64,000 nt of DNA, from positions 1 through 64,000 of the forward strand of contig JBGAOB010000001.1 of assembly GCA_044222045.1 (NCBI GenBank). Reading direction: 5' to 3'. Under the pieces are notes generated by a model that was given only the letters and a program-made list of their open reading frames with translations, was not told the DNA's origin and made no database searches. The position numbers and the translations under genes are program-made. This document shows, piece after piece, positions 52,899-62,413 of this stretch; position 1 is the stretch's first letter, and each line of letters opens with the position of its first letter. The stretch comes from JBGAMH01 sp044222045. GTDB lineage: Bacteria > Eisenbacteria > RBG-16-71-46.

Positions 52899-54536
52899 AT
52901 GCGTGCCTTCGTCCTTGCACTCGCCTTGCTCGCTGCGACCGCTCGCGAGGCGCTCGCCACCTGGCCCACCGACGTCGCCACCGACATCGTCGTGGCCACC
53001 GGGCCGCTCACGCAGTACGGGCAGGTCGGATGTTCCGATGGCGCCGGCGGCATGATCCTCGCCTGGCAGGATCGGCGGAACGGATCCGCTCCCGACGTCT
53101 ACGCGCAGCGGATCGACGCCGACGGCAACGTGCGCTGGACCGCGAACGGCGTGCCGGTGTGCACGCGCGCGGGCAACGACCTGATGATCGAGATCGTCAG
53201 CGACGGCGCCGGCGGCGCGATCGTCGGCTGGCAGAACGAGGGCAGTGCGCGCCGCGTGTTCGCCCAGCGACTCGACGCCGACGGGAACGCACTCTGGGAT
53301 GCGAACGGGCGGCGCGTCGGCACGCTCGAGGCGCAGCAGGACCTGCCGCACGTCGTGTCGGACCTCGCGGGCGGCGCGCTGGTCTTCTGGGTGGACGGCC
53401 GTGGCGCCGTGGCGACCAACCGCCCGATCTACGGCCAGCGCCTCGCCCCCGACGGCACGCGGCTGTGGGGCGACGCCGGCGACTCGCTGACGGTGCGCGG
53501 CAGCAAGAGCAACTTCGCCGCGTGCTCCGATGGCCTGGGCGGAGCATGGCTCGCGTGGTCCGACATCACGCGCCGGCCCGCGGCCCAGCGCGTGCTGTCC
53601 AACTCCAGCACGGGGCCGCAGGTGGAACTGGTGCCCGCCGCGTTCTCGAACCAGGTCTACCTGCTGCAGGTCGCGCCGGTCGGCGGCGGGGACGCCATCG
53701 TCACGCTGGACTACAGCGTCACGCACACGCTGTGGGCGCAGCGCGTGAGCGCCGGCGGCACGCTGCCGTGGGGCGTCGATCCCGTGCTGGTGTGCGACTC
53801 CCCCACGGACCAGCTCGACGCGAAGCTCGTGCCCGACGACGCCGGTGGCGCGATCGTGGCGTGGTCGGTGCAACAACCGGGAGGCCCGGAGGGGCGCGCG
53901 CAGCGCGTCCGGTACGACGGCGTCCCACTGTGGGCGCCGAACGGAATCGTCGTGTGGTCGGCGCCGCTGACCGTGTTCCGGTTCGGCATCGCCGCCGACG
54001 GTGTGGGCGGCTGCCTGTTCTCGCGCGGCGACATCGACGGGCACCAGCGCGTGCATCGCGTGTCGGCGGTCGGCGAGCCGATGTGGGACCCCGCGGGTGT
54101 GCAGATCTCGACTCGCGGCCAGAACTCCACGGATCCCTTCGTCCTCGCCACGCCCGAAGGCGGCGCGCTCCTCGCGTGGACGGGCACACTCCAGGACATC
54201 GACCTGTTCGCCAAACGCGTGTACGCGAACGGCTCGATCAGCACCGTCGATGCGCCGGTGCCGGCTGCGGCGGGCGGCGTCACGCTGGCGCTCACCGGCG
54301 CGCATCCCGTCCGCGGAGCAGCGCGCTTCGCGTACGCGCTGGCCACGCCGGGCGAGGCGCGAGTCTCGGTGTTCGACGTGCAGGGTCGCGAACGCCTGCG
54401 CCGCACGCTCGGCCGGCGCGACGCCGGCCGTCACACGTTCACGCTGGCCGCCGCCGATTTGCCCGCGGGCGTCGCGTTCGTGCGCGTATCGACGAGCACC
54501 GGCGCGGCGACGCGACGGATCGTGCGGATCGAGTGA
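52899..54536 (+). CDS. Secreted SDGAGG-repeat beta-propeller protein with sorting domain
   Basis: 545 residues, ATG at 52899 after GGGAG, signal peptide to about EALA. The body has about eight blades of the form 'cSDGaGG.ilaWqD.R....dvyaqRid.dG...W..nG', seen at DGAGGMILAWQDRRNG, DGAGGAIVGWQNEG and DGLGGAWLAWSD. Each blade is about 50 residues and the propeller is likely seven- or eight-bladed. The C terminus is the sorting domain (LALTGAHPVRGAARFAYALATPG, VFDVQGRERLRR, PAGVAFVRVSTS), ending in IVRIE. It is the first of three SDGAGG-propeller paralogues in a row (with 55068 and 57000). Likely a surface or secreted binding protein. Confidence 0.88.
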   Translation: MRAFVLALALLAATAREALATWPTDVATDIVVATGPLTQYGQVGCSDGAGGMILAWQDRRNGSAPDVYAQRIDADGNVRWTANGVPVCTRAGNDLMIEIVSDGAGGAIVGWQNEGSARRVFAQRLDADGNALWDANGRRVGTLEAQQDLPHVVSDLAGGALVFWVDGRGAVATNRPIYGQRLAPDGTRLWGDAGDSLTVRGSKSNFAACSDGLGGAWLAWSDITRRPAAQRVLSNSSTGPQVELVPAAFSNQVYLLQVAPVGGGDAIVTLDYSVTHTLWAQRVSAGGTLPWGVDPVLVCDSPTDQLDAKLVPDDAGGAIVAWSVQQPGGPEGRAQRVRYDGVPLWAPNGIVVWSAPLTVFRFGIAADGVGGCLFSRGDIDGHQRVHRVSAVGEPMWDPAGVQISTRGQNSTDPFVLATPEGGALLAWTGTLQDIDLFAKRVYANGSISTVDAPVPAAAGGVTLALTGAHPVRGAARFAYALATPGEARVSVFDVQGRERLRRTLGRRDAGRHTFTLAAADLPAGVAFVRVSTSTGAATRRIVRIE

Positions 54537-54602
54537 GGGGGGCGCGACGGGACTTCGCGCGGACATGCCAGCCCCCGACACCCACACCGCCCCGGCGCGC
54601 TT
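54537..54602. other. Gap with a half copy of the terminator repeat
   Basis: Bases 54583-54597 (CACACCGCCCCGGCG) match 12677-12691, the left half of the repeat-family hairpin, but the right half is absent. The next sequence is the ATP-synthase epsilon remnant. This may be a junction where a terminator was cut. Confidence 0.35.
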
Positions 54603-54772
54603 CCGCTGATCGCGTCGGCCAGCTCCGTCGCCCCGTTCTCGCTCACGTCGAAACACCCGCCCGACACCTGCCAGCGATCTTCCTTGCCGTCCACGTGGCG
54701 CACCTTCAGCGTCTCCTCCGCGAGGTCGCTCACCAGCCCCGCATGGTTAGCCAGTTCGCCTCTCACGATCAT
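54603..54772 (-). pseudogene. Remnant of ATP synthase epsilon subunit (atpC)
   Basis: Reading the minus strand from the ATG at 54772 gives MIVRGELANHAGLVSDLAEE, then TLKVRHVDGKEDRWQVSGG, then CFDVSENGATELADAI. This aligns without gaps over about 48 residues to the core of F1 epsilon subunits (PGHAPLLTAIKPG..., LSGGILEVQPGN, VTVLAD): HA, L, an acidic stretch, the SGG turn, F/L-E/D-V, T and L-AD coincide. The N-terminal strand region and the C-terminal helical hairpin are missing, so the fragment cannot make a full epsilon subunit. Third-position GC is high with some decay (AGA, GAA, GCT, CAT, TGT). It could also be a divergent domain. It lies between two plus-strand propeller genes. Confidence 0.55.
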
Positions 54773-55067
54773 CCGGAACGCCCGCACCGAGGGGCCACCG
54801 ACGCGTCCCGTTCCGCCGTGCCGGGCTCGCCCAGTCACGCGCGCCTCCACCCGGGCAGCAGGCGATGCGACCGCCGTTTCGGCGACCCTCCCGGCCATGG
54901 GGGCTGTCGTCGAAGCGTGCGAGCCCGCCAGTCGTCGGCACTCCCTGGTGGCCGTCCACCGACTCTGGCGCCGCTTCGGCGGGTCGCGGAGGGTCGCCGG
55001 CCAGCGCGCGTGCACATTCGCCCCGCGGCATCGTTCTCCAGTCGGCCCCTGACCTGGAGAGATCACC
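54773..55067. other. Intergenic stretch upstream of a propeller gene
   Basis: About 295 bases without a recognisable gene. The GGAGAG site of the gene at 55068 lies at its right end. The only frames are low-complexity shadows. Confidence 0.35.
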
Positions 55068-56693
55068 ATGCGTCGTCCTGTGCTGCTTGCCGCCCTGATC
55101 CTGCTCGCCTCCACTCCGGGCGCACACGCCCAGTGGATCACCACCCTGTCGCCCGACAACATCGTCTGTGGCGCACCCGGCGATCAGAACAGACCCGAGG
55201 CGGTGCCGGACGGGTCCGGCGGCGTGGTTTCGGTGTGGAACGACGCGCGGCGTAGCGGGCGGACCGATCTCTTCGCACAGCGCCTCGACGTGAACGGGGT
55301 CACCCTCTGGGCGCTCGACGGCGTCGCGGTGGACACCACCGCGGGTGCCTTGGGCATCTTCCGCGCGTGTTCCGACGACTCGGGCGGAATGATCGTGGCG
55401 TGGACTCGCACTTCGGGGCCCGAGCCGAATCGCGTCCGCGTGCAGAGGGTGGACGCCAATGGTCAGATCCGTTGGGGCGCGGGCGGCCTGCGCGCGGGGC
55501 TGGCCGAGCTGGTGCAGGACATGCCGCGGCTCGTGCGTGACGGCAGCGGCGGCGCGCTCGTGTTGTGGGCGAACTGGTCGAGCGGCTTCGCTGCGAACAT
55601 CGTCGCGCAGCGACTCACCTCCGCCGGCACGCGCCTGTGGTCGGGCACCGGCGTGTCACTGACCCCCGATGGCGAAATGCGGACGATCGAGGCCGTGGAG
55701 CGGCCGGGCGGCGGCGTGTACTTCGCCTGGTGGCAGACGTTCGCCTTGCCGCAGGTGGCCGGCATCGACGCGAGCGGCGCCGCACTCTGGCCGGGCGGCA
55801 TCGCCATCACGGACGCGCCGATGAGCAACGTGCCGCCGCGGCTCGTCGGCGTGGCCGCGGGCAATGGCGTGGTGTTCGTGTGCGGCGGCGGCAACGAGCT
55901 GTACGCACGCCGCATCGGCCCGGGCGGATCGAGCTGGCCCACGGCGCAGCGCGTGGTGAGCGGAAACTGGTACCAGTCCACGCCGGCCATCGCGAGCGAC
56001 GGCGCGGGCGGGGCCATCGTTTCGTGGGTGGACTCCCGCAACTTCTTCGACGCCGAGATGTTCGCGCAGCGGCTTCGCTTCGACGGCCTTCCCCTGTGGG
56101 CCACCGACGGCGTCGGGCTGCCGCAGATGAGGGTCACGGGTGCCAGCGGACTCGTATCCGATGGCGCCGGCGGAGCGTGGATCGCGAGCGCATCGCCGGT
56201 GGGAACGTGGGTGCAGCGCCTGAGCGCATCGGGCGTGCCGTGGTTTCCCCAGGGCGGCGTCAACCTGTCCGAGCGGTACGTCTACCCCGACGGCATGCGG
56301 CTCGTGCCCACCGTGAACAACGGCCTGATCGTGGTGGCATCCGGTGGTGAGCCTTTCGACATCTGGGCCAAGCGCATGTTCGGCAACGGCTCGCTCGGCA
56401 CGGTCGGCGTGCAGGGCGGACCGGGCGTCGGTTCGTCGCTCGCACTCTCGGCGGGACCGAACCCGGCGCGCGAACGCGTCACGCTCGGATTCACGATCGC
56501 GCGCGAGGGGCACGCTCGGCTCGAGGTGTTCGGCCTCCGCGGCGAACGCATCGCCACGCTGGCGAACGGCGTGCTGTCACCGGGCCGGCACGCGCGCACG
56601 TGGGACATGGCCGGACTCGCGCCGGGCGTGTACCACGCACGACTCACGAGCGATGCGGGCACGGCCGTGGCGACGATCGCGCACGTGAAGTGA
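55068..56693 (+). CDS. Secreted SDGAGG-repeat beta-propeller protein with sorting domain
   Basis: 541 residues; ATG at 55068 after GGAGAG, signal peptide MRRPVLLAALILLASTPGA to HAQ. It has the same blade pattern as the gene at 52899 (PDGSGGVVSVWNDARRSG.TDLFAQRLDVNGVTLW, DDSGGMIVAWTRTSG, DGAGGAIVSWVDSRNFFDAEMFAQRL), with about eight blades. The sorting domain is LSAGPNPARERVTLGFTIAREG, VFGLRGERIATLANG and LAPGVYHARLTSD, ending in IAHVK. It is a paralogue, not a duplicate, with many substitutions between copies. The spacing (531 bases) means a separate promoter, not an operon with its neighbour. Confidence 0.88.
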   Translation: MRRPVLLAALILLASTPGAHAQWITTLSPDNIVCGAPGDQNRPEAVPDGSGGVVSVWNDARRSGRTDLFAQRLDVNGVTLWALDGVAVDTTAGALGIFRACSDDSGGMIVAWTRTSGPEPNRVRVQRVDANGQIRWGAGGLRAGLAELVQDMPRLVRDGSGGALVLWANWSSGFAANIVAQRLTSAGTRLWSGTGVSLTPDGEMRTIEAVERPGGGVYFAWWQTFALPQVAGIDASGAALWPGGIAITDAPMSNVPPRLVGVAAGNGVVFVCGGGNELYARRIGPGGSSWPTAQRVVSGNWYQSTPAIASDGAGGAIVSWVDSRNFFDAEMFAQRLRFDGLPLWATDGVGLPQMRVTGASGLVSDGAGGAWIASASPVGTWVQRLSASGVPWFPQGGVNLSERYVYPDGMRLVPTVNNGLIVVASGGEPFDIWAKRMFGNGSLGTVGVQGGPGVGSSLALSAGPNPARERVTLGFTIAREGHARLEVFGLRGERIATLANGVLSPGRHARTWDMAGLAPGVYHARLTSDAGTAVATIAHVK

Positions 56694-56999
56694 GGTTTGG
56701 GCCAAAGGTGTTCGTCGACGACTTCGCGACCACGGTGGCCGTCGCCGCCCGGGGCGGTCGCTCCGCGGCGCGACAAGAGAGACTCGTCCTTGCGCTCTGG
56801 CGCCTCGTGGAGCTCACGCCGCTCATGGGCCCACCGCGCTCCTGCGGCGCGCTCTCCAGCACGACACATGCGAGTTTCGGAGCGACGATTGCCGTACTCG
56901 CGCCGGGGTGATGCCGACGTGTGGGCGGTGGTGCTTCGATCGAGGCACCACCGTCCGCACGGCCGGCTTGGCGAAACGGGATTCGATGCGGCCCGGCGA
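56694..56999. other. Intergenic stretch, nothing recognised
   Basis: 306 bases between convergent propeller genes (plus-strand end 56693, minus-strand end 57000). No strong perfect hairpin of the repeat family is present. Confidence 0.35.
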
Positions 57000-59462
57000 T
57001 CAGCGAGTGATCGCGAGCCGGCGCACGTGTGCCCTGCCGTACGGGCGTTCGAGCCTCGCGAAGTAGAGCCCCGCACCCACCCGGCCGCCGTTCGTGTCGC
57101 GCAGGTCCCAGTCGCACGAGTGCGCACCAGCCGCGTACGGTCCGTTCGCGAGCTCGCGTACGAGCCGGCCCGCTGCGTCGTACACCGCGAGGCGCGCGGG
57201 ACCGCCGCGCGTGAGCGAGAACCGGAAGCGAGTCCTATCGAACGCGGGGTTCGGGGACGGCGCGGCGAAGCGTTCCTCGCGCCCGGCGGCCGGCGGCCCG
57301 GCGTCGGCCGTTCCTGTCGGCACGAGCGTCGCGGCCAACGACTCGTTGCCGGTCTCGTCCACCGCGGTGAGCTTGTACGTGTACGGCGCGCCCGCGACGT
57401 CGGTGTAGCCGGTGTCCTGAACCGTCGCGATGCGGCTGCTGGGGCTCGGCTCGAAGGTGGGATCGCTGTCGCGATACAGACGGTAGCTGTCGAGGTCGCG
57501 CTCGGTGTTCGGGTTCCAGTGCAGGTGCACCGTGCCGGAGGCGTACTCGCCCGTGAACGGCGCCGGCATCGCGGGCGCGAGGTTGTCGACCGAGTAGCCC
57601 GAGTCCGGCGCCGAGTCCCACCAGCCGATCTGGGTCGCCGCGCGCGCCTCGACGCGGAACGCCGTGAAAGGATTGCCGGTCGCTCCGGAGTCACGAAACG
57701 TCTCGGCGACGTACGTGTACCACGCATCGCCGCGCGCAGGCACCACGCCGACAGCCTCCCACCACGTGACGTTCGAGTTCAGGGCGATCGCGCGAATCGC
57801 ACCCGGCCGCAGGTCACCGGCCCCGGCAGGCCCCGCGCCGCGCGCGATCGCCTGGGCCGCGGCCGCGGCACTGACGCGCCGCCAGACGCCATAGGAACCC
57901 AATTCGAAGTACGGGGCGACGTCCATCTGACTCGCATTCCACTTGATGCGGACGTGGCCACCGGCGTCAGCCGGAAGATCCTTCACCGACACGATGGTGG
58001 GCTTCGGATCGCCGAGCACGCCGAACGTGGTCACGTTCTGGGCGTAGAGGTCGAAGTTTCCGGACCGTGAGTCCTGCCATGCCATCAGCGCGCCACCAGC
58101 ACCATCGGTGACCACGGCGACGGCGGGCTGGGTGCCGTTCGCGATGCACACGGGCCGGCCACCCACGGGATACGCCGGGTCGGCGATTCCCGCCGCGAGC
58201 GCGTGATGCACGTACACGTGGTAACTAGGACCCACAGGGTCGGCCCACGCGACGAATACCCCGCCCGCACCGTCCGTTGCGATGGATGACGGCACTGGTG
58301 CTGTGAGGCCGGGGCGCAGTTCGATGCCCGCCTCGCCCCATGCCGGGTCCAGCACGCCGTTCGACTGCACGTGGCTGGCCAGCATGCTGTAGGTCGTGCC
58401 GATTGTTCCCTCCACGAGGGCGACCGCTCCCCCGGCCCCGTCGCTCACCAGGCCGTACGGGAGATGGCTGGTCACGGAACCCGTCGCCATCTGCGTTCCA
58501 TTGACGGGCCACGCGGAATCCACCGCGCCGCTCGCGAGCACATGCTGCGTGCAGCACATGAGGGTCGGGTTCGCCCGGTAGTCGAGCCACGAGATGAGGG
58601 CGCCGCCCGCACCGTCGCCGGCCATCATGGGGAACAACTGCATGCTGACGGCCGTGCAGACGGCCCGGCCGTTTCCCGGCCACCCGACATCACGCGCGCC
58701 GGTCGAGAGCATTCGCGCCGCGTAGATGTCGTGGACGTTTGCCACACCGGTGTAAGCGCGATTGTCCTGCCAGGCCACGATCACGTTGCCGGTGCCGTCG
58801 GCGAGCAGTGCGGGCGCGGCCTGCTGTTGCGCCAGTGTGCAGACGGCGACGCCGTCCGCGTTCCAGCCGCCGGCCAGCGAGCCCGAAGCGAGGACACGGT
58901 GAAGGTAGAGGTCCTCGGTGGCCCCACCGCGGAGGTCCTGCCAGGCGATGAAGGCGCCACCCAGCCCGTCGGTCGCGATCGCGACCGCGGATTGATTTCC
59001 GATCGCGGTGCAGATGGCGCGGCCGTTGACCGGCCACGTCGGCGACAGCGCCCCGGAGGCGAGCACCCGCCCGGCGTAGACGTCCTGGGACGTGCCGCTC
59101 CGGCCGTCCTGCCACGCCACGATGACGCCTCCGGCGCCGTCGCTCACGCCGACCGGAAGTGTCTGCGCGCCGGTGGCGCCGCACACGAGCCGGCCATTCA
59201 CCGGCCACGCCGGATCGACGACTCCGGTCGCGAGAACGTGCTGCACGTAGATGTCGTTCAGCCCCGATCCGCCGCGGCCGTCACTCCAGATCACCAGCAT
59301 GCCACCGCTGCCGTCCGCAATGACGGTGGGAGCCGCCTGGTCCGCGGCGTCGGTGCAGACCGGCAGATTGACGAGCGGGCTGTGCGTCCATCCGAACGCG
59401 AGGGCGGGAATCAGGCCGAGCAGTGCCACGAGGAGGAGGACCAACCGGTGGCGGGCAGGCAT
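57000..59462 (-). CDS. Secreted SDGAGG-propeller/fibronectin-III protein with sorting domain
   Basis: 820 residues; ATG at 59462 preceded by CGGAG, signal peptide to about LAFG. About nine blades with 'SDGAGGVIVAWQDGRSGTSQDVYAGRVLASGAL...W' fill residues 30-500, the same family as at 52899 and 55068 but with a different 'LASG' linker. A fibronectin-III-like domain follows (about 640-735, GTVHLHWNPNTERDLDSYRLYR, YKLTAVDETGNES). The sorting domain is PSPNPAFDRTRFRFSLTRGG, VYDAAGRLVRELANG and VGAGLYFARLERP, ending in LAITR. The mix of propeller, Fn-III and sorting domain is typical of large extracellular proteins of this lineage. It is convergent to the gene at 55068. Confidence 0.9.
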   Translation of the reverse strand: MPARHRLVLLLVALLGLIPALAFGWTHSPLVNLPVCTDAADQAAPTVIADGSGGMLVIWSDGRGGSGLNDIYVQHVLATGVVDPAWPVNGRLVCGATGAQTLPVGVSDGAGGVIVAWQDGRSGTSQDVYAGRVLASGALSPTWPVNGRAICTAIGNQSAVAIATDGLGGAFIAWQDLRGGATEDLYLHRVLASGSLAGGWNADGVAVCTLAQQQAAPALLADGTGNVIVAWQDNRAYTGVANVHDIYAARMLSTGARDVGWPGNGRAVCTAVSMQLFPMMAGDGAGGALISWLDYRANPTLMCCTQHVLASGAVDSAWPVNGTQMATGSVTSHLPYGLVSDGAGGAVALVEGTIGTTYSMLASHVQSNGVLDPAWGEAGIELRPGLTAPVPSSIATDGAGGVFVAWADPVGPSYHVYVHHALAAGIADPAYPVGGRPVCIANGTQPAVAVVTDGAGGALMAWQDSRSGNFDLYAQNVTTFGVLGDPKPTIVSVKDLPADAGGHVRIKWNASQMDVAPYFELGSYGVWRRVSAAAAAQAIARGAGPAGAGDLRPGAIRAIALNSNVTWWEAVGVVPARGDAWYTYVAETFRDSGATGNPFTAFRVEARAATQIGWWDSAPDSGYSVDNLAPAMPAPFTGEYASGTVHLHWNPNTERDLDSYRLYRDSDPTFEPSPSSRIATVQDTGYTDVAGAPYTYKLTAVDETGNESLAATLVPTGTADAGPPAAGREERFAAPSPNPAFDRTRFRFSLTRGGPARLAVYDAAGRLVRELANGPYAAGAHSCDWDLRDTNGGRVGAGLYFARLERPYGRAHVRRLAITR

Positions 59463-59617
59463 GGAGGCTCCGGGTTGGGGGTAGCGGCGAACAGCGTGGG
59501 CGGCCGGCCGGGATCACCCGGCCCAAAGACCCATACGTCCGGGGTCCGGACACCGAACGCGTTCTCACTCGCACGCGGTCGCTCGGCTCGAGGTGTTCGG
59601 CCTCCGCGCCGCGCCGT

Positions 59618-62413
59618 TCACTTCAACCAGACGACGCGGCCCTGCCGGGCGCCGTCGGGGGTGGAGACGCGGACCAGGTAGAGCCCCGCGCTCACGCGCA
59701 TGCCCGACTCCGTACGCCCGTCCCAGCGCACGACGACCGGGCCCGCGGCCATCGCCGTCCGAGGCGTTCCCCAAACGCGCCGTCCCGAGAGATCGAAGAC
59801 CTCGGCCTGCACGTCCCCGCCGCGCGAGATCGCGAAGTGCATCTCGGCGCGCGCGCGTGCGGGGTTCGGCTGGATCGCGAGCCGTGGCGCTGGCGCCGCG
59901 CCGGCGGACGGCGACACCGCGGTGACTTCGCCTGCGACCGGCTCGAACGTGCGGAGTACCCCGAACTGCACGCCGCCGGCCGAAGCGACGCTCGCGGCGC
60001 TGGACGGCACGCCCTGCAGGATCGTGCGCGGCCCGCTCCAGTGCAGCAGCGAGACGGACGACCTGCCGTCGCCGGTGAGATCGCCTACCTGCATGTCCAT
60101 GAGCCCGTCGGAATAGAGGTCGTAGTCGGTGCGCCGCACGAGCGCCCCCGTGCCGTCTCCGTGCCACACGGTGAGCAGGCGCTCGCGGTCCGAATCGGGG
60201 TACTCGAACCCCTCGCACGCGACGGCCACGTCGAGTGCGCCGTCGCCGTCCAGGTCGCCGACCGCGACCGCGATCGGGTTCGCGGCCACGGGGTGCGATT
60301 CGACGAGCGAAAAGGCGCCGCCACCGAAATCACACACCGCCACTCGCGGGGGATCCGCTTCGAGCACGAGCAGCTTCGTGGATCCGGACGGCCCGGCGAG
60401 TTTCGCGGCGGCGGCGACGTGAGTCGGTGCGTGGTAGCTCGGCCCGAGGGACCCGGTCGCCGGCACGTCGAAGGACAGCGTCGTCGTGACGGCGGCGTCC
60501 AGCACGCCGGCGCCCGCGTTCGCGTGGTACGCGACCGTGTGGGGCGCGCCGATCGTGACGACGTCGGCGTCGCCATCGGCGTCGAAGTCCGCGGCCAGCA
60601 CCTGCCGCGGCATCGGCGCCGTCTCGACGGACTGGTGCAAGGCGAACGTGTCGTCGCCGAGGTTCATGCACCATTCGAGGCGCCCGGGAAGCGCCGGGTT
60701 CGAGAGCTCGAGCATGGCCGAGATCGCGTCGTCCCAGCCGTCGCCGTCGAGGTCGGCGGCCAGCGGTGGACCGGCGGCATCGTTCCCGGCGTCGTAGTCG
60801 AGCGCGAGCGGATCGGCGAACCCGAAGGGCGAGTGCGAGCCATGCAGCGCGACGGGCGGCAGGCCGCCGCCGATCAGGTCGCGCGGCGACGGCGTCTCGG
60901 TGCTCGAGAAGAAGTGCCCCGTCGCGATGCCGAAAACGGGCTCGGGAAGATCGATCGCGACGGCGGCAGGGTTCGCGCCGACGATGTTCGGCTGCACGAT
61001 CAGGTTCGGACCCGGCGCGTACGTGGGAACGGAGGCGAGCAGGTCGGCGGTCGGTCCCGCGCCCGACGCGTCGCCGTCGAGATCGTCGAGCACGAGCTGG
61101 TACGGCTGCGCGGCGTCGATCGTGGCGGTGGCGGCCGGAGTGCCGCCGCCGAACGTGGCGTCGCCGCGGCCGTAGAGGATCTCGACGCGGTCCGCGTGAC
61201 CCGGGTGCGGAATCGAGATCACGGCGTCGGGAAACTCGTCACCGTTCATGTCGCCGACGGCGCCCGCCCGCAGTTCGGGGCGCGTGGGCGTGAAGTGCTC
61301 GACGCTGAACTCGCCGTTTCCGGTGCCGAAGCGCACGCCGATACCGCCGAGGTGGCCGTCGAGGATGGAGGTCGCGTAGAACACGACGACGTCGTCGAAG
61401 CCATCCTGGTTGACATCGGCGACGTGGATCGAACGCATGCCGGAGTACGTGTGCGTCGCGAGGAAGATCGCGGGCGCGTAAGTGCCGTCGCCGTTGTTCT
61501 CCAGGTAGCTCACCCCGTTCGCGTCCGCACATGCGACGACGAGATCCGGGCGCCCGAGGCGGAAGTGCCCCTGGGCGATGTCCACGGGCCCGTCGGCGAC
61601 CGGGTAGTCCACGTGCGGCGCGAACGACGTCGGTCCGGTGCGCAGCAGCAACGACACGACGGCGGTGCCCGGGCCGGTGCCCGCGCACGCCACGGCCACG
61701 TCGGGGCGCGAGTCCACGTTGTAGAAGCCGTTCACGGCGGCCCGCCCGTTGGGCGCGATGGCGAACGGCAGTCCCGACGTGGGCGTACCGTTCCCGGCGA
61801 CGCCCGCCAGTTCGCAGAGGTAGAGCTTGCTGGGATTGCCGCTCACGGGACCGTAGACCGCAGGCGGGTACAGCCCGCTCGCATCGCTCATGTACGGGTT
61901 CGCGTGCGAGAACCGTCCGGGGCGGTCGCCCGCCGCGAAGTTGGAGGATCCGAGGACCAGGGCGAGCGGGTGCCATTGCCACGCGGGCACCGCGTCGGGC
62001 AGCACCGCGCCGACCACCGGCCAGTTGGCGTTGGACACCGACACGTTCGTGTACAGCCCCACTCGCCCGACCGGCGTGTCCTCGAACGACGCGAAGCCCG
62101 AGAAGTTGTCACTCGCGTGGGCGAGCAAGGACCACCCCGAGCCGGCGCGCGTGTAGGCGCTGAAGCCGGTGGAGTTGCCGACGATTTCCGGCACCGGTCC
62201 GCCGGTGATGTTCGCGAGCGTCAGCGTCGCCGCGCCGGCGCCGGTCTGCAGATGAACGCGTTCCGGCGCGTCGAGGACGCTGCTCGCCGCCAGCCCCGAG
62301 GTGAAGGCGAGCAGGGCGATGCCGGCGAGCACGACGTGCGTGGCGGCGCGCAGCCGGGCGCCGATCGGGAACCGCGGGAACAAGCCAGGCCTCCTCGAAA
62401 GCGGCGCCGTCAT
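59618..62413 (-). CDS. Secreted FG-GAP/VCBS repeat protein with sorting domain
   Basis: 931 residues. The ATG at 62413 overlaps the stop of the upstream gene (ATGA), showing translational coupling. The N terminus (MTAPLSRRPGLFPRFPIGAR then VVLAGIALLAFTSGLAAS) is a long signal peptide. FG-GAP/VCBS-type repeats occur throughout: VADVNQDGFDDVVVFY, VGDMNGDEFPDAVISI, AADLDGDGWDDAISAM, AADFDADGDADVVTIG and VGDLDGDGALDVAVAC, each a D-x-D/N-x-D-G calcium loop. The sorting domain is LAIQPNPARARAEMHFAISRGG, VFDLSGRRVWGTP and VSAGLYLVRVSTPDG, ending in VVWLK. It is probably surface-exposed. It is the downstream gene of a two-gene operon with the NHL protein. Confidence 0.9.
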   Translation of the reverse strand: MTAPLSRRPGLFPRFPIGARLRAATHVVLAGIALLAFTSGLAASSVLDAPERVHLQTGAGAATLTLANITGGPVPEIVGNSTGFSAYTRAGSGWSLLAHASDNFSGFASFEDTPVGRVGLYTNVSVSNANWPVVGAVLPDAVPAWQWHPLALVLGSSNFAAGDRPGRFSHANPYMSDASGLYPPAVYGPVSGNPSKLYLCELAGVAGNGTPTSGLPFAIAPNGRAAVNGFYNVDSRPDVAVACAGTGPGTAVVSLLLRTGPTSFAPHVDYPVADGPVDIAQGHFRLGRPDLVVACADANGVSYLENNGDGTYAPAIFLATHTYSGMRSIHVADVNQDGFDDVVVFYATSILDGHLGGIGVRFGTGNGEFSVEHFTPTRPELRAGAVGDMNGDEFPDAVISIPHPGHADRVEILYGRGDATFGGGTPAATATIDAAQPYQLVLDDLDGDASGAGPTADLLASVPTYAPGPNLIVQPNIVGANPAAVAIDLPEPVFGIATGHFFSSTETPSPRDLIGGGLPPVALHGSHSPFGFADPLALDYDAGNDAAGPPLAADLDGDGWDDAISAMLELSNPALPGRLEWCMNLGDDTFALHQSVETAPMPRQVLAADFDADGDADVVTIGAPHTVAYHANAGAGVLDAAVTTTLSFDVPATGSLGPSYHAPTHVAAAAKLAGPSGSTKLLVLEADPPRVAVCDFGGGAFSLVESHPVAANPIAVAVGDLDGDGALDVAVACEGFEYPDSDRERLLTVWHGDGTGALVRRTDYDLYSDGLMDMQVGDLTGDGRSSVSLLHWSGPRTILQGVPSSAASVASAGGVQFGVLRTFEPVAGEVTAVSPSAGAAPAPRLAIQPNPARARAEMHFAISRGGDVQAEVFDLSGRRVWGTPRTAMAAGPVVVRWDGRTESGMRVSAGLYLVRVSTPDGARQGRVVWLK

